In this document: positions 23,715 through 36,400 of the stretch, piece after piece
Numbering within the stretch: the stretch's first letter is position 1
Layout: every line of letters starts with the position of its first letter
Source of the DNA: Arbacia lixula
Lineage: Eukaryota; Echinodermata; Echinoidea; Arbacioida; Arbaciidae
Length of the DNA: 64,000 bases
Direction of reading: 5' to 3'
Assembly: GCA_963669155.1 (NCBI GenBank)
Contig: OZ022587.1
Coordinates: 3,934,621 to 3,998,620 of the forward strand
Made by a program: the position numbers and the translations under genes
The notes under the pieces: generated by a model
Databases searched by the model: none
What the model saw: the letters and a program-made list of their open reading frames with translations, nothing else
What the model was told of the DNA's origin: nothing

Positions 23715-24184
23715 GAAAGTTATATAATCATTGTTACAATATGATATAGATACCTTAAACCTTCCAAATACTGTGTCATTTCGAAATGTACATTTTCCAT
23801 GAATTTACATATTATACAATTAAAATATGGTTTGATTTCGGTTTTAAATAGATATATCTATTAATCAACTACCAACATTTACCATCGAGATTTATCACAG
23901 GTAGGTCGACATGTAAATTCAAAACTTGAAGAGAAAAAAAGCTGTCACAACAGCCTCAAAATCTACTGATGATTTTGCAAAAAGTCAGTTTCCAGTTAAA
24001 TTATTGGGAGGAAAGTTTTAATCCTGTATCTTTTTTCCATTTTCCGTGGCTTTTACCAAATTGTATATTTTTGAGCTGGAAAAGGCAAAAAGTCTTTAAG
24101 TACACGATCAGTTTCTAATTTCACTTCTAATTTTAAAGTCAGCTTTCATGAAAGGATCACATATATTTTCTTGCATTATCCAGA

Positions 24185-24488
24185 TTACATTGCAGAGGCA
24201 TATTCCGTCTCTCGTTCCTTCATAGCACTGCTTCGTGCCGCTCTCTGATTGATCAGCTTCTGATTGACGTAGCAGCTATCGTCCGTGATCGATGCACTCG
24301 CTGAGGACTGGATGTCGGTGGTTGGTGCTGCTGCTTCCGTCGCTATCAGACCTTGATACAACGGCCGCTCGTTCGGCTGGGTCTGGGGCGAGGTGGAGTG
24401 CAGTTGGATGTCGAGGTCAGTGTAGACCCCTCCCTCGGGCTTCATGTTTGCGTCAGTTGGTTGCTTATTTCCATTGGAGCAGCGGCAA
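24185..24488 (-). CDS. Ig receptor exon 14: cytoplasmic tail and stop
   Basis: Acceptor TTCTTAG. Encodes CRCSNGNKQPTDANMKPEGG, then tyrosine motifs VYTDL, LYQGLI and SCYVNQK, ending TEYASAM. CRC after the helix could be palmitoylated. YVNQ fits the Grb2 SH2 consensus, the two YxxL motifs fit sorting or SH2 docking, and S-A-M at the end weakly fits a class I PDZ ligand. The open frame extends upstream of the acceptor, but that part is intron. Confidence 0.9.
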
Positions 24489-27400
24489 CTAAGAAGGAAA
24501 GCGAAAAAAGAAAAACAAAAACAATTGAAGAAAGAAAGATAAAGAGTTGGGGAGCAAAAGGAAAAGCGGATAAGAAACGGAAAGAAAGGGGGGAGAGAAC
24601 AAAGATTATTCTTTAAATAAAAGTTGGTAAAGTACCTTAGGTCATACATGTCGTTATGATAAAAAAAGCTCTTGATGTAAATCTCAGAGCATTACGAAAG
24701 AGTGCTCAAATATGAAGATGTCAAAGAAATATAAAAAATGTCACGATGTGAGGGAAGTAAGTTTGGCGCACGATGCTGCGATTCCGTTAGATTACTTGTA
24801 TCAAATCGTGCTTAGTGTTAAGTCTTATCTTGTCTGTAGATAATCAAGACATCTATTCCAGCTTTTATAGGTAACCTTTATCATGTAAGCAAGGATTTCC
24901 CATAAATTCCTGATGTATACGTGGTATTAATGCGCCGCGTGTTCAGACACATTAACACCAGCGGAAGTTTGTCTCAGAACTCACCGCCATCTGATAAACA
25001 GAACAGTCCCAACAGCGTTGTATATCACCAGCAGCAAGACGATTATTCCAAAACCAATGGCGACACCTAAGTGCAAGTAGATAATTGCGATCGAAATACT
25101 ACGTGATAATCGGAATACGAGGAAAGAAGAAGTTTAATTTTAAAATAAAAAACTAAATTAATGGAATAGAGCTGGAGTGGAGGTACATGATTGAAGTACG
25201 GCACATTTGTCAAACAGTTTTGCTTTCCATGAGGGTTTTATTTTGTCTGAATTAGAATAATAAATTAGATTCACATTTCGTCATTAATATAACATAATAT
25301 CATAGCATAGCTCTTCATAAAACACAGGATGCACAGTGGTCATGTGGTAGCACAGTATGGGGTCATCATACCTAAAGAACACATCAATAAGCCAAATGTA
25401 AACACACAAAAAAGTAATTCCCCCCCCTTAGCAAAATAACATAACTTTTTATGGAAGAGGTTTTGGGCAAAATAATTTGGCAGGATTGTTCCTTAACTCA
25501 TTGACTAACCTCTGCCTTAAATCATATTAATCCAATTAGTCATGTATGAGTGGGCAAATTTTAAAGGCAAAAATGAAACTTTTCAAAAGTCACAAGAGTA
25601 ATTGTTCATGCCGTTTTAACAATACATTTTGGCATTTCTTGTGCGATTTTTAAAGATTGTCCGTTCCTTTTGCAAGCTTGAAATTTGAAATCGTCTATCA
25701 CGATCGTAAATTGAAGAAAGTGTGATTCAAGACCATTTCTAAGAATAAAGCATGTTGAAGCTTTCTGTATATGTAAAAAATTTCAGCCGTTAAATTTCAA
25801 ACTGACTTTTTTCGTACTACGAAAAAAGTATTAGTCTTTGTTACAGTATGTACGTGGTTATTATGCATGTGTGAAATCCTAATTTTATGAGTAATTATCA
25901 AACTTTGGAGATGATTCCTTCTCTTGAACATTTTTTTTCATAATGCGTTTTATAATTTAATAAACAGATTAATCAATAAAGCAGATATTTCAACACAAAC
26001 TGCTAAGAGCCTGAGGTAAAGACTATTAATCAGACGTTGTTTACGTGCATTATTTGAATTTTACACTACGCATCAGTTTCAAATTATGAATATACAGCTT
26101 GCTAACACTTCTCTATGTGTTTTGCCAATGTTTCGATGGTTTTGTGGTGATCTGAAAAAGGGACGGGTTGTCTTTAAAGTGTTTTTACTCAACCATGACA
26201 CAAAAATGACTTCTTATGTTTACATAACAGGTCATGTTACATCTTTGTCAAAATATCCAGTTTCTGTTTTTTTTTTCACCAAAATAAAGGGTTTTTAAAA
26301 GTTCCAAAATCAAGAGGGGTGAGTATTAACGGTGCTCACTCAACCAGAACGATGAGTTAAGTGTGGGGATAGGTGTTAATGCATCGAGAGATGGATGATA
26401 AACATTGAAAGTACATAAATTATGCACCAGAAATGGAATTCATCAAAAATTCATATGACAGAATCCCAAAATTACCCTTGTGACTTTTGAAAAGTAACAC
26501 TTTTGCCTTTAAAATTTACCCACTCATGCATGACTAATTGGATTAATGTGATTTTCACACAAAAGTTAGTAAATAAGTTAAGAAATAATCCTGCCACATT
26601 TTTTTGCCCAAAGCTTCTTCGATAAAAAGTTATGCTATTTTGCTTGGAGGGGGTGGGGGTGGGGGCTTACTTTTTGTGTTTATATGATATACCATGACAG
26701 CTTGGACAACGTCTTGAGGCCGACACTGAATTGATTATTCCTGAATGTAAGGCGCAGCACTTTTTGTTGTTTCTGTTATCGAAATTGTTGATAACGTTTG
26801 CTATATTTTATGATAAGTTACGTGATTAACTCTTTATATTTATTCATTTTACAGTTATTGTTTGCAGTTGATTATGATTTTGTTATCTCATTTTATTTTA
26901 TGCTGCAAGTCTTTCCTTCATTTTCACCGAAGCCCCATGAAAGACTAATCTTTCTGGCTTAAAAAAAAACGTGAGCTACATAAATAAGCACCTCTGAGAG
27001 AATCGCAGTCACATCGACCGATGGGCGATCCTGCCTGGTCGTCGCGTGGTTCGTGTTCAGATGTAGTTGCCTCGGAGTTAGAGGGAGTTAGACTCATCTC
27101 AGCTAAGTTAAAGAAATAAATAGAAACGAGACATACTTGTGGACAAGTATAAGGTGGCCTGCATTGGCAAATTCATGCACAGGCGTGGGCTGGTAAACGC
27201 ATGCTGACACCATGGACCATCCATCATTGTCCATGGTGAAATTTCAGGGTAAAAGATTTAAACATAAACAAGATAATCATGTCATGATTGGAAATAAATG
27301 CACCTTCCATCGACATATCACGTACATACCTCCGATCAGTGCCTATAATCACCTTTACACCATGAAAACGGGATCAAAATGAAAAATAAAGGAAACTACA

Positions 27401-30400
27401 CCATAGAGCAATGTCTCAGCTACAACATACTGAAATTTGAGAGAAAATTGATAAAGGATTACTGAGATACGCAAAAACGGGTAAAAAAGTTTATGACGTC
27501 AAACATGAAAATGATTTTTTTTTCGATTCATGTGGCAATTGATGACGGCATGATATCTTTAACGACAGAATCATACATGAAAAAAAAACATCTACACTTC
27601 ACACTCTTTTAGAATATTAAAAAATGGGGGTCACCAGCCATTCTGAGGAGCTATATGGCCGATTGAATATTTGCACACAAAAAAGTATTGACGCACGCGC
27701 AGACTTTAAACTTTGACGCACCCGCACGACCTTGTTATTGCATGGAAATGGCTCAAAATGACAGGATGTGTTGTACGTAGTGTCAGAAACATGAATCCAG
27801 TAAAAAAAAAAACGGTTTTCCGACATTGCGTTTGCTTAACGCACGGAATAACTGCGCGCGCGCGTGAAATTTTTCGAAACACTAGAATTGGCCTAAAATA
27901 TATGCAAACCAATTTTGAGTTGATTTGGAGCATTTTTGAATATTGCGCGCACGGTATTGCACTAACCTACGCGTACGCGCTCGTTTCTTTTCTGAAAATA
28001 TAATAAAAAAAACAATAGAATATATTTGGCATGAATATTACATTTTTTTCTTCAAAGAAAATTCCACCTGAAATATAATTTAATCCAAACAGCATTCCAA
28101 TCGTGTGAAAGAACTTAATACGCTCTTTCATTTGATACCAAATATGTCATGGAAGTATTTATATTTCTGAAGATTTTGCGATGTTAGGCAAGCGAATAAA
28201 TTTCCCTGCACTCCATGGGTGTTTGTAAACTTTGGGCCTCAACTGTATCTCTGCACAGACACAGAATCTAAGAGAGAGTTTGGGTAGTGATTATACGTAC
28301 GGGCAGTGGATGTGGTGATTTCGCTGCTCTCCAGACTGCGTCCAATGCTATTTTGAGCAGAAACTGTAATGGTGTACCAGCTAAATGCATCCAACTCCTC
28401 TATTAAGTATGAAGTACTCCTGATGCCTGTTAAAACAACAAAGAAAAGATTTTGATTAACAAACAACAAGGAAAAGCTATGATTAATTTAGAATTTTAAC
28501 ACCTGTCCCAAAATAAGTTCCTCTGTATAAAAAAATATAATAATTTGAGAGGCAGAGCAAACAAAGTTTTCAAGGAAATTCAGACAACTGATAAAAAAGT
28601 TATGAATGTTTGACTGATGTAAACATTTACATTTTGGGGAGGCAAATTGGCAACTCAGTCATGAGGCTGTGATGTCACAGCTGTCATTATTACCCGGTCC
28701 CCAGAAACATACCAAAATCAGTTTGTTTTAACTCTGTTGTCAGTAGTTTTTCATTATATTTAAATGCCGCTGATCAGAATTTCAATTGCTTTGCTACCAA
28801 TTATTATCATATTTCTGCAACTTAATTGGAAAATTATTGTGAGGAAGGAATTTTCCAAACATTATAGTTCTGTCTCTGAAGGAAATATTTATACCACAAT
28901 ATACATTGCGTGCACTGTTGGCATATTTTAAATAACAATGCACAATGGTGATACTCACGAGCAACCAATTCCGATCAATATTCACTCTTTATTTATCAAT
29001 AATGTGCCCATGCACCGTACATACATTCAGTGGTTAGAGTTCTTTTGATTCATTACCTGTTATTTATGCCTATACTTTTTACATATTGTATATATGTGCT
29101 GTTAATCAATGAGACAATTCTTATACTGTTACCTTCGCTACCCTTGTTAAGGGTGAAAGAATATTAATAAACTTTTGTTTCATTTTATTTTTTCATTTCA
29201 GTGGCTGGCTATCCCAATATAATCTTGTTTAAGGCGGTGAGCGATAGTCTAAAAATGTCTAAAAAGGGGTTAAGGGTGAAAGAGACTGCAGGGGCTCACC
29301 AAAGACCTCCTGACAGTCCTCCGTGGTGTGATTCCAGCAAGACTTGACGATGAAGGTCTGCTCCACCCCTCCATCAAAGCCTGGTTGCCATGACACCATG
29401 ATGGCCGCAGCAGTGGTCTGGGCCTCGTCAATCATCAGTTTGGAAGGGGCCACTGGTTTGGCTGTCACGAATCACAAGGGATAAATAAAATGATATTATA
29501 TACGGCAATATGATAGATGGGCCAGCGATTATTTAGAACAAGATTTATCCAAAGAAAGAGACTGCCCTCTCTCTGTGCATGCAGATAGTCTTTGTCTTTT
29601 ACGTCCTTCTCTTTCTCTCTCTCTCTCTCTCTCTGCCCCACTGATTTGATCTCTTTATTTCTTTACAGTCGCGTTTTTGTCCCACTCAACTCCTCACCCT
29701 TTCTTTTTCTTTCTTTTTTCTTCCACATAACATTCCCCATAGCATAAACCAGTTGAAGTGGTACACATCTTTCTTTCTGTCTCTCTTTCTCTATCACTCT
29801 ATCCTGTAGATCATGTAATTAATATACAGATTTTTTATTCCTTCAAGCTTCTACTTGTTATGAAAAACCCTTCCGTTTGATTTTCCTTTTCTTCGTACGA
29901 TGTATTTTATGACATAATTTTAGCTCTCATTCCATGAATAGCCTGTTTATTAATGTTCTAGAATGTCCCAGCTATGTACAAACTGACACACGTTTCTTCT
30001 ACTGGATACTCATTTGTGTAATGGAAATCAAGCAGAATAAAAATTAAATTAAACCAAATCAAATAAAATCAAATCTCTCCCTTCCCTCTCTGACTCTCTT
30101 ATCTGCTTGCCCATTCAGAAGAGGAGAAGGGGAAATAAAAAGTGCTTAAAAACATCCCGCTCAACTGGCATGGGCTTACAAAAGGAAAATAAAAGATTAA
30201 GGGTCGACAACTCCAAAAAAAAAAATATTGTTAGTTGTGATTTCCTTGTTGCCAAGGACATTTTCTCTGCCAACATCAACAAGGCGGAAGAAGAATTCCT
30301 AAAATATTAACAAACAAGATATTGCCTAAACGGATTCAGGACGGACGGACGGAAGGATGGACAGATGGACAATCCGAAAACAAAATGCTATTTTGATAGT

Positions 30401-33400
30401 GGCATATCAAAAAAGGAACTTGAGAGGCAATACCTATTGATTGACATGTTAATTCAAAAAAGTATTCAACAAAACTCAACTCCTGTATTTTTGTAAAGGA
30501 AATTTCTCCCACAGTTTTGCAAACAGTTTCTGCTCACAATAATCAATACTTGGTAGTACATCACTGAACATATCACAAGTAAAGATCACTGGTGAATAAA
30601 TAGATGACTATGTTCATGCAGTATGTGATTATCCCCTTGCCTTGCTATCATGAGAGTACTGTTGTCGCTATATCAGGCAAACACTCACATGTTCCACTGA
30701 GCGTGATAGTGACCTTGTCAGTTCCCAGACTACTGGTGGCATTGCACTGATAGTCAGCGTGGTCAATCTTGGGGTGGACATCCACGATGGTCAGCGTGCT
30801 GGTCACTCTGCTCACATAATCCGTGTTCTCCTCCGTCTCAGTGCCGGTCAGCTCCACGGTCTCGTTGCCAAGGCGATGCCACGTGATGGTTGGACGCGGG
30901 TTGCCCTCAGCGACGCATGTCAGGGTAGCGTTGGAGCCCTCACTGGCTGCTGATCGGTTGTCGGCCTTGTTCAGGATGGTTGGGGGGACTGTGCATATAG
31001 GGAAAAGGGATATGCATGATGCATGTGAGCAACCATAGGATAGGATAAGCAATATAGAAGTAGTCAGCAGGCCAAGGCTCTACTTTCTTCAACTTTTGTG
31101 TCTTCTATTATTATTAACTCGGTGATCACAGTCAGATTTTCTAGCTTTGTGAACCCTAGTCCAGATAGGATGTCAGAATTTGTCAAATAACTGCATCAAC
31201 CAAAGAAGGTTGGCTTAATTGTGCCCTATAAGGAATTTTAAGTTTATTCATAGCCTATCATCTATTGTCTGTACAGCAGATTACGCAAGAATCGTGCTGC
31301 CCAGTATCTGAGTAGAGAAAAGCCAGCAGGCTCAGTAAAGAATGTATTAAGAGTGATAACATTGTGACTATTTGTTTGATATCGTCTTTGACTCACAATC
31401 CACAATGAGCTGCATGTCAGCCTCGCTGTTTGACTGGATGTCGTTGTTGGCGATGCAGCGGTAGATGCCTGCATGAGCCCGTCGCACCTCCCAGAACCTC
31501 AACAACTGGGCCCCTCCGACCTGAACCTGGTCCAGCATGATGTCCGGGCTGTCTGCAAAGATCCAAACGAGGGCGGGCTGCGGGTTGCCGTCAGCGCGGC
31601 AGGTGATCTCCAGGTCTGCTGTGCCTTCTGTGATGGACCGTCCAGGTATGTTACGAGATATGACTGGTGTTTCAGGGGGGTCTGAACAAATAAGACACAA
31701 GTGCACAAAGCTGTCAAACCCAACAACACTACCACTACCATCTCTACAACTACTATCAGTACAACCACTACTACCAACAACACTACCACCAAACCACTAA
31801 CACCAACATTTCTACCAACAACATGCACCACACTACCACCAAACCACTAACTCCACCATTAATATCAACAACACTACCACCAAACCACTAACTCCATCAT
31901 TAATATCAACAACACTACCACCAAACCACTAACTCCACCATTACTATCAACAACAATACCACCAAACCACTTACACCACCATTACTATCAACAACACTAC
32001 CACCAAACCACTAACTCCACCATTACTATCAACAACAATACCACCAAACCACTTACACCACCATTACTATCAACAACACTACCACCAAACCACTAACTCC
32101 ACCATTAATATCAACAACACGACCACCAAACCACTAACTCCACCATTACTACCAACAACACTACCACCAAACCACTAACTCCACCATTACTACCAACAAC
32201 ACTACCACCAAACCACTAACTCCACCATTACTATCAGCAACACTACCACCAAACCACTAACTCCACCATCACTACCAACAACACTACCACCAAACCATTA
32301 ACTCCACCATTACTATCAACAACACGACCACCAAACCACTAACTCCACCATTACTACCAACAACACTACCACCAAACCACTAACTCCACCATTACTACCA
32401 ACAACACTACCACAAAACCACTAACTCCACCATTACTATCAGCAACATTACCGCCAAACCACTAACTCCACCATTACTACCAACAACACTACCACCAAAC
32501 CACTAACTCCACCATTACTATCAGCAACACTACCACCAAACCATTAACTCCACCATTACTACCAACAACACTACCACCAAACGACTAACTCCACCATTAC
32601 TACCAACAACACGACCACCAAACCACTAACTCCACCATTACTACCAACAACACCACCCCCAAACCACTAACTCCACCATTACTACCAACAACACTACCAC
32701 CAAACCACTAACTCCACCATTACTATCAGCAACACTACCACCAAACCACTAACTCCACCATTACTACCAACAACACCACCACCAAACCACTAACTCCACC
32801 ATTACTACCAACAACACTACCACCAAACCACTAACTCCACCATTACTATCAGCAACACTACCACCAAACCACTAACTCCACCATTACTACCAACAACACT
32901 ACCACCAAACCACTAACTCCACCATTACTATCAACAACACTACCACCAAACCACTCACTCCACGATCACCTTTTCTACTTCAACTACTACCACAATCAAC
33001 ACTTCCATCACCACAACTACCATAACTACCAACCAATACTACCATTACTACCGCTACCATGACTACTACCACCATCACCACTGCCATTTCTATCACCATA
33101 ACTAATACTACCACCACTACCACCACCACCACAACCACCACCACCACCAACACCACCACCATCACTACCATCACTGCCACCACCACCACAACTACTACCA
33201 CTACCACCACCACAACCACCACTACCACCATCACCACTACCGCCACCACCAGCACCACCAGAGACTACTCACACTGGACGTCTGGGACGCAGGGGTCCGA
33301 GCATGTGGTCGGACAGGAGGAGGTCTGAGAGGAGCAGCAGCGGAAGGCTTGCTGGACGTCTGACCGGGTGAAGTTCCTGGTGTAGCGCAGCGTGGTCTGT

Positions 33401-36400
33401 CTGCCTAGCGGGGAGGCCGTCTCCTGGAATAGGGTCTCCAAGGCCTCAGGGTCATTGATGTTGGTCACTCCTGCAGGGACCATGCATGAATATTGTGAAA
33501 ATGTTCTTTAGATCTATCCCATATACCCCATATATCCACAAATTAGTGTCAATGCTTGGTCCTATATAATTCAGCCTATAACTCCAAAAGCCAGTGTCCA
33601 TGCTTTTTTCGCTCTCTTTTCATTATTTTTTTTTTTGCATCAGACATGTATTTTGATAAGAGTCAATGACAATGCAATTGTAAAAGGCCTTAAAAAAACA
33701 CAATTGATAGTGATATAGAGCAGTATATGAAAAACAGTAATTTGTACACAAACCGATGAGACATATCACTTTTTCAATTGCATGATGTTCCATAGCCTTT
33801 GAACGGAGTGTCCTTTTTTTTCAAACTTGGTCTCAAAATTTGCAAGACCCTTCAAAAGAAAAAGGTCATGAAAAGGATTGTCACAATCAGCAGTCATGAC
33901 TTTTGTACAAGGGGGGGGGGGCAGAATAGGATTGACCCTACTTTATGGGATTAGTGTGGATTAATGGTGAATTCATCCACAAGATGAGGCGTGTTAATGG
34001 TTAATCCACAGCACCAAGGGTAGAAACTTGGCCCTACCTTGGGTCCAGACCAGGTTTGAGGCTGGGTTGCTTGCTCCTGACTGACACTTCATGGTCGCTG
34101 ATGCTCCCACTTGGACCGTTGGACACAAGCTCACCTCCACTTCCAACGGGCAATCTGTTAACAGGGCATGCAGAATGAGGACAAATCAACACCAATAACA
34201 TACAAAGCTGTCACATTCTTCCTAATGTGACAGGGTGTCAAATTTGCAAAAGTCATGAAACTCAACAGGAATCAACAGTATGCCCTCACAACTAAGTGTA
34301 CACAATCTCAGTCATAGCCTCACAAACATTTTCAGGAAGAGTGAAAAACTATCCTTGTTTTATGTTTGAAACGCAGCCAGCATTGTCAAACTTTATAACC
34401 GTATTGTCCCTATCGTAGGAGTATTTCATGAGAATTTCATGGCTAACACTGCACTTCAGGGTGTAAAGCATTAAGACATTAGAAGGTGCTTACAATTGAC
34501 GGTGAGTGTATCACTAAGCACTCTCATGGGTTGTGAGAGTGTTTCATGGCTAACACTGCACTGCAAGGCAAGTCCATTATCCTCCCTGTGGGGGGTATAG
34601 CTCAGCTGACTCGTGGCGTCGATCCGGTCAGCCACGTCGGCAGACATCTGCGGCGTCGCGTCAGCCGTCAGATTGCGGTCACCGACGAACCACGCAAAGG
34701 TGGGGGCGGGGTGTCCATTGTCTGCCTGACATAGCACCATCGTCTGTTGGTATTCGTAGAAGTTGTCCAAGGTGCCGGTGATGACGGGTGGATCTGGGGG
34801 ACCTATTTCACGCATGAAAGGGGAAAAAATAGGTTTTAATCTTGACCTATGACCAATTATCTTTGACCTATCAAATCCAAACTATAAACACTTAATTGTC
34901 CTGTCATACATGTACATGTATATCATTGTACAAGTTTGATGAAATTTGATTAATTATCTCTTGAGTTATCACGTGAACAGTGAGAAAGGTCGGACAAACG
35001 CCTCTTGTGACTCTGCCACCAATGGCAACTTCTATGAAAACCTTGCATTTGATTGGCAATGTAAACATGGTAGTAACCATCGATAACAGAGTTACCATTA
35101 ATGTTCAGTTCGTATCTCACCATCCACAGCTAGCATGAGACTGGTATCCATCCTGGTACCGAAGGTTGATGCCTCGCAGCGCAGCACCTGGCCGTGGTTG
35201 GCCCGCGAGGGCAGCATCATGATGCTGCTGGCTGCGTCGGTGAGGCGATCGTCATCGGTGTTGGCGGAGTAATCGGGTACGCCGACGCCAAACTCCACCA
35301 GTTCTCCGTCCAGGTACCAATTGAGGGTGGAGGCTGGCCGAGTGCCCAAGCTGCGACAGGTGATAGTGACAGCGATGCCCTGCTGGAGGGTCAGCGTCTC
35401 CCCGTCGGACACCACCTCAGACCCATACTCCAGGTCTATATGGTTCGGAGTCACTGGGGGGGGGGGGGGGGGGAGTTCACACCAGGAAAAAATATATCAA
35501 CATAACCCCCTCAAAACAAGTTCTACAACTCAGGTTTGAGGGGTCATACATCTTTAGTTTTTTTCCTTAGCGTACATAAAATGGGATATCATTAGAATTA
35601 AAAAAGCTCGATTATTTATCTTTACAATGATGTATCGCTTGTAATGCTTACACAAGCATGGAATACCGGCGGAGGCTTGTTTTTATAGGCAATGGGTAGA
35701 AGTGGTAAATACTATAAGGCTCTATCAAATAAAGAGTTGCGATTGATCTGAGTTGATCCCAAGTCCAATCCCCCATCTCTAATGTACAGAGTTACGATTA
35801 ATATCAATCAAAAATGAAGTTGCAATCAATCACGATTCTTTATAAAACAGGACCCAGGACATAATCATGATTTAATTTCAGATCATCAGGAGGAAATTTT
35901 CTTTTCACACTTTGTTCTCCTTTAGTAATACACACAAATCCCATAGAGCAGCAATTTATCTTACACACTATGGGTTAAATAGATTGGGGGATAACATCTA
36001 CAGGTAATGAGTAGCAGTGATCCAATTCTGGTTTGATTCCAGAATTAGAAAGAAACCATCTAAAATGATCAGTTTTCTAGTACTAGACTCTATTTGTCAA
36101 TTGGGATCATCAATGTCCAATATTCTATTTATTTAGTCAAAGTGCTATTGAGGCCATCCAAGACTTACCATGCACATCTAGCTGGACAAACGATGACATG
36201 CCAGTGTCTAGGGCCGGGTGGGTCACCTGACAGCTGACCGTGGTCATGTGATCGTCCATAGTGGGTGTAATGGACACCTGGCGGCTGGAGGCGGTCAGCT
36301 TGCTCCCACCGATGGCCTGGTCATCCTGGGTCTCCTGAGTGACCGCCACGGTGTCCGCTGACCACTCGATGGCGGCCGGAGGGTTGGCCCCTGGCTGGAT

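Larger units (their letters stand above)
23425..23855. repeat. 215-bp tandem duplication carrying AATAAA on the minus strand
   Basis: CCCGGAAGTCATGTC occurs at 23431 and 23646, and the following sequence is near-identical for one unit (a single difference near TCGAAATTTAC/TCGAAATGTAC was noticed). It lies about 330-760 bp past the stop of the minus-strand Ig gene, and each unit has one AATAAA (minus), at 23494-23499 and 23709-23714. Confidence 0.92.

Noticed and set aside
24489-24649. N-terminal part of the tail open frame (Phe/Leu/Ser-rich)
   Set aside because: It is the polypyrimidine tract and intron before the acceptor; the phase-2 junction with the membrane exon shows that the exon starts at 24488.
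31810-32960. Regularly spaced repeats resembling a CRISPR array
   Set aside because: The whole 41-bp unit repeats, with no unique spacers, in an intron of a eukaryotic gene; it is a minisatellite.
33059-33328. Poly-Thr open frame
   Set aside because: (ACC/ACT)n repeat.
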